9,177 nt of DNA from Bin5 sp034428435 (GTDB lineage Bacteria; Chloroflexota; Anaerolineae; Caldilineales; Caldilineaceae), in the NCBI GenBank assembly GCA_034428435.1, contig DAOUHY010000149.1:1-9177 (forward strand), in the 5' to 3' direction. The position numbers and the translations under genes are program-made. Shown here in pieces: positions 6,703 to 9,177 of this stretch (position 1 is the stretch's first letter; every line of letters begins with the position of its first letter). Under the pieces are notes generated by a model. That model was given only the letters and a program-made list of their open reading frames with translations. It was not told the DNA's origin and searched no databases.

Positions 6703-6723
6703 GTGCGCCGGTGCCCCGCGCAC
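6703..6723 (-). other. Small GC-rich hairpin after infA
   Basis: GTGCGC (6703-6708) and GCGCAC (6718-6723) form a 6-bp perfect stem with a 9-nt loop, about 30 bases beyond the infA stop and upstream of the terminator. No rpmJ or other small reading frame with recognisable sequence occurs between infA and the terminator. It may simply stabilise the transcript end. Confidence 0.3.
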
Positions 6724-6752
6724 AGTCGGTCTTCTCCGATGCAGTTAACTTC

Positions 6753-6968
6753 CTACTTTCGCCGATACGTTATACGCCCGCGTGTCAAATCATAGGGACT
6801 CATATCGACCCTCACCCTATCACCGAGAAAGACCCGAATGTAGTTCCTCCGCATCTTACCCGACAAATACGCCAGAACAACATGCCCATTCTCCAATTCC
6901 ACCCGAAACTGGGCATTCGGCAGGGCTTCGATGACTTTGCCTTCCAGTGTGAGTATTTCCTCAGCCAT
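6753..6968 (-). CDS. infA: Translation initiation factor IF-1
   Basis: IF-1 binds the A site of the 30S subunit and, with IF-2 and IF-3, controls assembly of the initiation complex. The 71-residue protein is one OB-fold and is full length (E. coli 72). The core FRVELENGHVV, then SGKMRRNYIRV, GDRVRV and PYDLTRGRITYR, is nearly textbook. The ATG at 6966-6968 is preceded by GGAG 4 nt upstream. The gene is 58 bases after rpsU on the same strand and is closed by the terminator at 6604-6630. In most bacteria infA stands alone or near rpmJ and rpsM; here it follows rpsA and rpsU, and no rpmJ follows it. Whether the genome has a second infA in a ribosomal protein cluster is unknown. Confidence 0.97.
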   Translation of the reverse strand: MAEEILTLEGKVIEALPNAQFRVELENGHVVLAYLSGKMRRNYIRVFLGDRVRVDMSPYDLTRGRITYRRK

Positions 6969-7026
6969 AGCTCTCCATCAGTTTGCGCGTGGCCGGCAGC
7001 TTCGCAGCCTGGTCTTTGAAAATGCG

Positions 7027-7230
7027 CTAACGGAAAGACCGGGCCGCATTCCGCCGTGCTTTCCGAATTGCCTTCTGTTTGTTGATGCGTCGCACTTCAC
7101 TCTTGGAAGTAAACCAGCGCTTCTGGCGCACAATCGGTAGGATACGCGCCTCGGCTACTGACTTACGGAACCGCCGCATCAGACTCTCTTGGGACTCTCC
7201 TGGCCTCAACTCAACGCTAATCGAACTCAC
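7027..7230 (-). CDS. rpsU: Small ribosomal subunit protein bS21
   Basis: bS21 sits on the 30S platform close to the anti-Shine-Dalgarno end of 16S rRNA and assists initiation. Recognisable features are VELRPGESQESLMRRFRKSV at the N-terminus, LPIVRQKRWF in the middle, and a very basic tail (NKQKAIRKARRNAARSFR). With GTG 7228-7230 the protein has 67 residues, within the family range. The start is uncertain. The GTG overlaps the end of an almost full-length Shine-Dalgarno sequence (TAAAGGGGGTGA, 7238-7227), leaving no proper spacing. An in-frame ATT at 7219-7221 is ideally spaced and would give MSVELRPGES, which fits the family better. A TTG at 7264-7266 would add 12 residues unlike S21. The gene follows rpsA by 117 bases that hold a promoter and a hairpin, and precedes infA by 58. 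Confidence 0.9.
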   Translation of the reverse strand: MSSISVELRPGESQESLMRRFRKSVAEARILPIVRQKRWFTSKSEVRRINKQKAIRKARRNAARSFR

Positions 7231-7257
7231 CCCCTTTAGACTGTAAATGCAGATCGG

Positions 7258-7303
7258 ACAAAACAAGCCTGCCAGCCCATTTTGCTTCGGTAGACTGGCA
7301 GGC
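7258..7303 (-). terminator. Terminator-like hairpin between rpsA and rpsU
   Basis: On the minus strand GCCTGCCAG (7303-7295) pairs perfectly with CTGGCAGGC (7275-7267) around a 19-nt loop, followed by TTGTTTTGT (7266-7258). It can end the rpsA transcript. The interrupted T-run suggests partial termination, letting some readthrough reach rpsU and infA. Its first base coincides with the predicted start of the rpsU promoter, so it may also act as a 5' leader hairpin or attenuator. Confidence 0.7.
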
Positions 7304-7309
7304 AGCGCA

Positions 7310-7339
7310 ATTATAAACGACCGTAGGTAAAGACCGCAA
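7310..7339 (-). promoter_or_regulatory. Predicted promoter for rpsU-infA
   Basis: On the minus strand TTGCGG (7339-7334) and a perfect TATAAT (7315-7310) are separated by 18 nt. The -35 box keeps only TTG; the -10 box is consensus. Transcription would begin near 7303, at the first base of the hairpin. Confidence 0.5.
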
Positions 7340-7347
7340 ATGCCACG

Positions 7348-8892
7348 TTAGAGGCTCTCCTCCGATTCACCCGGCTCGTCATCCGCGGAGCTTTCCCCTT
7401 CCGAAGCCGCATCTTCAACCTCCCCTTCGTCAGTCCCGGCTCCCGCCGTCTCCTCTGACCCGTCATACGTTGCCGGCGATTCAGCTATCGCCTCCGCCCC
7501 GGCTGTGACGGCTTCGGACTCGGAATCCTGCGCCTCTACCTCAACAGGAGCAGCCTCCGCTTCAGCAACGGCCGCCTCGGGCTCCTCAGACGCACTGCTC
7601 TCAAAGTTTTCAGCCTCCGACTCCAGCAACGCCTGCCCTACAATTTCGTCGGCCTGCCGGCGGCTCAAACCAATGCGCTGCCGGTCCGGGTGAATGCGCA
7701 AAATCTTCACCGGGATGCGATCCCCGCTGCTGACCATCTTCAACGGCTCAGCAACCGTAATATCCGCCAGTTCGCTGATGTGGATCAACCCTTCGATCCC
7801 TGGTTCAAGCTGAGCGAACGCGCCAAAATCGATCACTCGTGTAACCGTGACCAGAATCGTGTCATTCACCCTGTAGCGCTCTTCAATGCTCTCCCAGGGG
7901 TTCGAAAGCAATCTCTTGCGGCTCAGCGCGATGCGGCTGCGCTCCGGGTCCAGGCGCAAAACTTCCACCTGAATGCGATCGCCCACTTTCAACACGTCGC
8001 GCGGGTGGCTGACAGGCGTCCAGCCAATCTCACTGACATGCAGCAGTCCGTCCGCGCCGCCAATGTCAACGAACGCACCAAACGGTCGCAGGCTGCGTAC
8101 CTCGCCGTCTACCACCGTGCCCACCTCAAGCTCCTCAAACAGTTGGGCCTTGCGACCGGCGCGGTACTCGCGTTCAGCCAGGCGGTACGAAAGAACAAGA
8201 CGCCGCCGCTGTCGCTCAACTTCGATCACCTTGACCGGAAGCTCCTGCCCCACTATCTGTTGCAACCGCTCATTGCGCTGTTCTTCGTTCATGTTGCGGG
8301 GCAGCCCCACCACATGAGACGCCGGAATGAACCCGCGCAAATGGTCGAAATCGGCCAGCAGACCGCCCTTGTTGAAGCCAACCACCCTCCGCACCGTGAT
8401 CTCGCCGCTCTCCAGCATCTTCTCCGCAACGAGCCAGTCCTTCTTTTGCAGGGCATCCGCAATACTCAGAACCAACATGCCTTCATTGGTCGTGAGCTTG
8501 CTTACCACCACCGGCACCGTCTCACCTTCGCGCAGCGTGTCCACATACTCTTCCTCAAGCCGGTTCAGGTCCGACTGAGGTACTATCCCGTCGCGCTTGG
8601 CGCCTATGTTGACCAGCAACTCATTCGACCGTACCTCTACGACGATGCCTTCCCGAAGATCGCCTCGTTCCGGCAAACTGAGGTCCTCCTCTTCCGCAAG
8701 GTACTGCTCAAATAGCATTTCGTCGGTCTGTTGTTCGGGATCGACAGGTTGCTCTTCATCGGCCTGCTGCGCTATGTCAGCCTCCTGCGCTACGGCGGCC
8801 TCCTGCGCTACGTCGACCTGCTGCTCTTCACCGGCAATTTCAACTTCGGAGTTCTCGGCCTCGTCGCCTATCATCTCAGACTCTGACATCAT
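7348..8892 (-). CDS. rpsA: Ribosomal protein bS1, four S1 domains with acidic ends
   Basis: S1 binds mRNA through OB-fold S1 domains and helps the 30S subunit recruit structured or weak-SD messages. The 514-residue protein has four S1 domains at roughly residues 78-144, 165-237, 257-325 and 342-411; E. coli has six in 557 residues. The third shows the canonical GAFVDIGGADGLLHVSEIGW, and the fourth DFGAFAQLEPGIEGLIHISE. The first 77 residues are acidic and Gln-rich with a hexapeptide repeat, and the last 100 or so are rich in Glu, Ala and Ser. I chose ATG 8890-8892 because AGGTGG (8906-8901) lies 8 nt upstream; the next codon but none between is also ATG (8887-8889). An ATG at 8947-8949 would add 19 residues but has no ribosome site and reads through leader sequence. 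A strong promoter lies at 9007-9035, giving a leader of about 108 bases. Confidence 0.94.
   Translation of the reverse strand: MMSESEMIGDEAENSEVEIAGEEQQVDVAQEAAVAQEADIAQQADEEQPVDPEQQTDEMLFEQYLAEEEDLSLPERGDLREGIVVEVRSNELLVNIGAKRDGIVPQSDLNRLEEEYVDTLREGETVPVVVSKLTTNEGMLVLSIADALQKKDWLVAEKMLESGEITVRRVVGFNKGGLLADFDHLRGFIPASHVVGLPRNMNEEQRNERLQQIVGQELPVKVIEVERQRRRLVLSYRLAEREYRAGRKAQLFEELEVGTVVDGEVRSLRPFGAFVDIGGADGLLHVSEIGWTPVSHPRDVLKVGDRIQVEVLRLDPERSRIALSRKRLLSNPWESIEERYRVNDTILVTVTRVIDFGAFAQLEPGIEGLIHISELADITVAEPLKMVSSGDRIPVKILRIHPDRQRIGLSRRQADEIVGQALLESEAENFESSASEEPEAAVAEAEAAPVEVEAQDSESEAVTAGAEAIAESPATYDGSEETAGAGTDEGEVEDAASEGESSADDEPGESEESL
8762..8815 (-). repeat. 18-bp in-frame tandem repeat in rpsA
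   Basis: Three consecutive 18-bp units (8762-8779, 8780-8797, 8798-8815) differ at a few positions; the core is GCCTCCTGCGCTACG. On the minus strand they encode the hexapeptides DVAQEA, AVAQEA and DIAQQA in the acidic N-terminal region of S1. Such in-frame units expand or contract by slippage without breaking the gene. Confidence 0.7.
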
Positions 8893-8964
8893 CGAATTGT
8901 CCACCTGTGAAATGCGTAATTGTCCGCAAGACGGCCGGTCTGCCGACATTGCAGCCGAAAACCG

Positions 8965-8990
8965 CAGGACACGGTTTCCGCCCTGTCCTG
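8965..8990 (-). other. Leader hairpin upstream of rpsA
   Basis: In the predicted rpsA leader RNA, CAGGACA and TGTCCTG (8984-8990 with 8965-8971) form a 7-bp stem that continues into a CGG-AAA-CCG inner stem with a GGG bulge on one side. It starts about 10 bases after the predicted transcription start. Ribosomal protein leaders often hold autoregulatory structures; here a role is inference. Confidence 0.4.
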
Positions 8991-9006
8991 TCTACTATAG
9001 CCCTTC

Positions 9007-9035
9007 ATTATAACCACCTGTTCAGGTGCAGTCAA
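9007..9035 (-). promoter_or_regulatory. Strong sigma70-type promoter of rpsA
   Basis: On the minus strand TTGACT (9035-9030, five of six) and a perfect TATAAT (9012-9007) are separated by exactly 17 nt. The predicted start is near 9000. This is the strongest promoter in the window and fits a ribosomal protein gene. Confidence 0.85.
9015..9028. promoter_or_regulatory. Perfect palindrome in the rpsA promoter spacer
   Basis: CACCTG-TT-CAGGTG has 6-bp perfect arms and lies wholly between the -35 and -10 boxes of the rpsA promoter. A dimeric regulator bound here would block RNA polymerase, so an operator is plausible. I do not recognise the motif as that of a named regulator. Confidence 0.45.
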
Positions 9036-9050
9036 GCACAAAAAAACCAC

Positions 9051-9177
9051 GGGTGCATCCCAATATTGGGGCGAAGCTGGTCAGATAGGGATTTCATGCC
9101 ATCGTTGGCTGAGGAGGCGAGCGCGGAGAGCGAGCATGGCCTGAGCACCATTTCTGGACCAGCGCATGCCGGCTTGT
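9051..9177 (-). mobile_element. End of an insertion sequence (ISKra4-like), rest outside window
   Basis: The transposase C-terminus at 9081-9177 marks this edge as the 3' end of an IS running off the window. The element probably ends near 9051 (GGGTGCATCCC), where GC-rich sequence gives way to an A-run; the exact border cannot be set without the other end. A perfect 12-bp palindrome, CCCAATATTGGG (9059-9070), lies between the transposase stop and this border. Confidence 0.5.
9081..9177 (-). CDS. Transposase C-terminus, ISKra4-like (partial)
   Basis: The minus strand is open from the window edge to TGA at 9083-9081 and encodes 31 residues: QAGMRWSRNGAQAMLALRAR followed by LLSQRWHEIPI. The pattern GMRWS-x-x-GAQA-x-L-x-LRA-x-LLS-x-RW closely resembles the C-terminal end of ISKra4-family (UPF0236-related) transposases, which cut and move the IS DNA. 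The catalytic core lies outside the window, so intactness cannot be judged. It reads in the same direction as rpsA, which begins 189 bases downstream. Confidence 0.65.
   Translation of the reverse strand, partial: QAGMRWSRNGAQAMLALRARLLSQRWHEIPI

Noticed and set aside
6631..6752. Possible rpmJ (L36) gene downstream of infA
   Set aside because: No frame on the minus strand gives the Cys-rich L36 sequence; the region contains only a small hairpin and the terminator.
7690..8715. 341-codon open frame on the plus strand opposite rpsA
   Set aside because: It is the antisense of four clear S1 domains; no ribosome site and no family resemblance.
8893..8949. Upstream ATG start for rpsA, adding 19 residues
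   Set aside because: There is no ribosome binding site, the added residues are not acidic like the following region, and AGGTGG is correctly spaced before ATG 8892.

Overview
The window is 9,177 bases of GC-rich bacterial chromosome, densely packed with mostly housekeeping genes and with no CRISPR array, tRNA or rRNA. Likely origin is a Gram-variable environmental bacterium. A four-domain ribosomal protein S1 with long acidic ends, a Rex redox regulator, a phytanoyl-CoA dioxygenase-type enzyme beside an SDR, and a single-chain glycyl-tRNA synthetase together recall Chloroflexota (Caldilinea/Anaerolinea-like lineages). That placement is an inference from family resemblance, not something proved here.

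Layout. (1) Plus strand, 3-4304: the 3' part of a fused glycyl-tRNA synthetase (glyQS, alpha and beta chains in one frame), then an Fe(II)/2-oxoglutarate dioxygenase of the PhyH family, then a classical NAD(P)-dependent SDR oxidoreductase. (2) A 351-base gap (4305-4655) holding a degenerate 7-nt tandem array, a sigma70-like promoter and a good candidate Rex operator, followed by rex (4656-5297). (3) Minus strand rsmG (16S rRNA G527 methyltransferase), convergent with rex across a hairpin and divergent from a Nudix hydrolase (6130-6591) across only 28 bases. (4) Minus strand 6753-8892: rpsA (S1), rpsU (S21) and infA (IF-1), read in that order and closed by a clear intrinsic terminator at 6604-6630. 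(5) The right edge (about 9051-9177) is the end of an insertion sequence whose transposase C-terminus resembles the ISKra4 family; it stops about 15 bases upstream of the -35 box of the rpsA promoter.

How it fits together. Most genes serve translation: tRNAGly charging, 16S rRNA methylation, and three components that act on the 30S subunit during initiation (S1, S21, IF-1). The S1-S21-IF1 cluster is the most coherent unit. It has a strong promoter with a perfect palindrome in its spacer, a leader hairpin before rpsA, and a second promoter whose predicted start falls on the first base of a terminator-like hairpin before rpsU. The PhyH-SDR pair is an accessory oxidation cassette of unknown substrate. 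I see no wholly new defence or mobile system; the most interesting signals are regulatory: the Rex operator at its own gene, the rpsA and rpsU leaders, the leaderless-type rsmG promoter, and the internal start in the glyQS linker.
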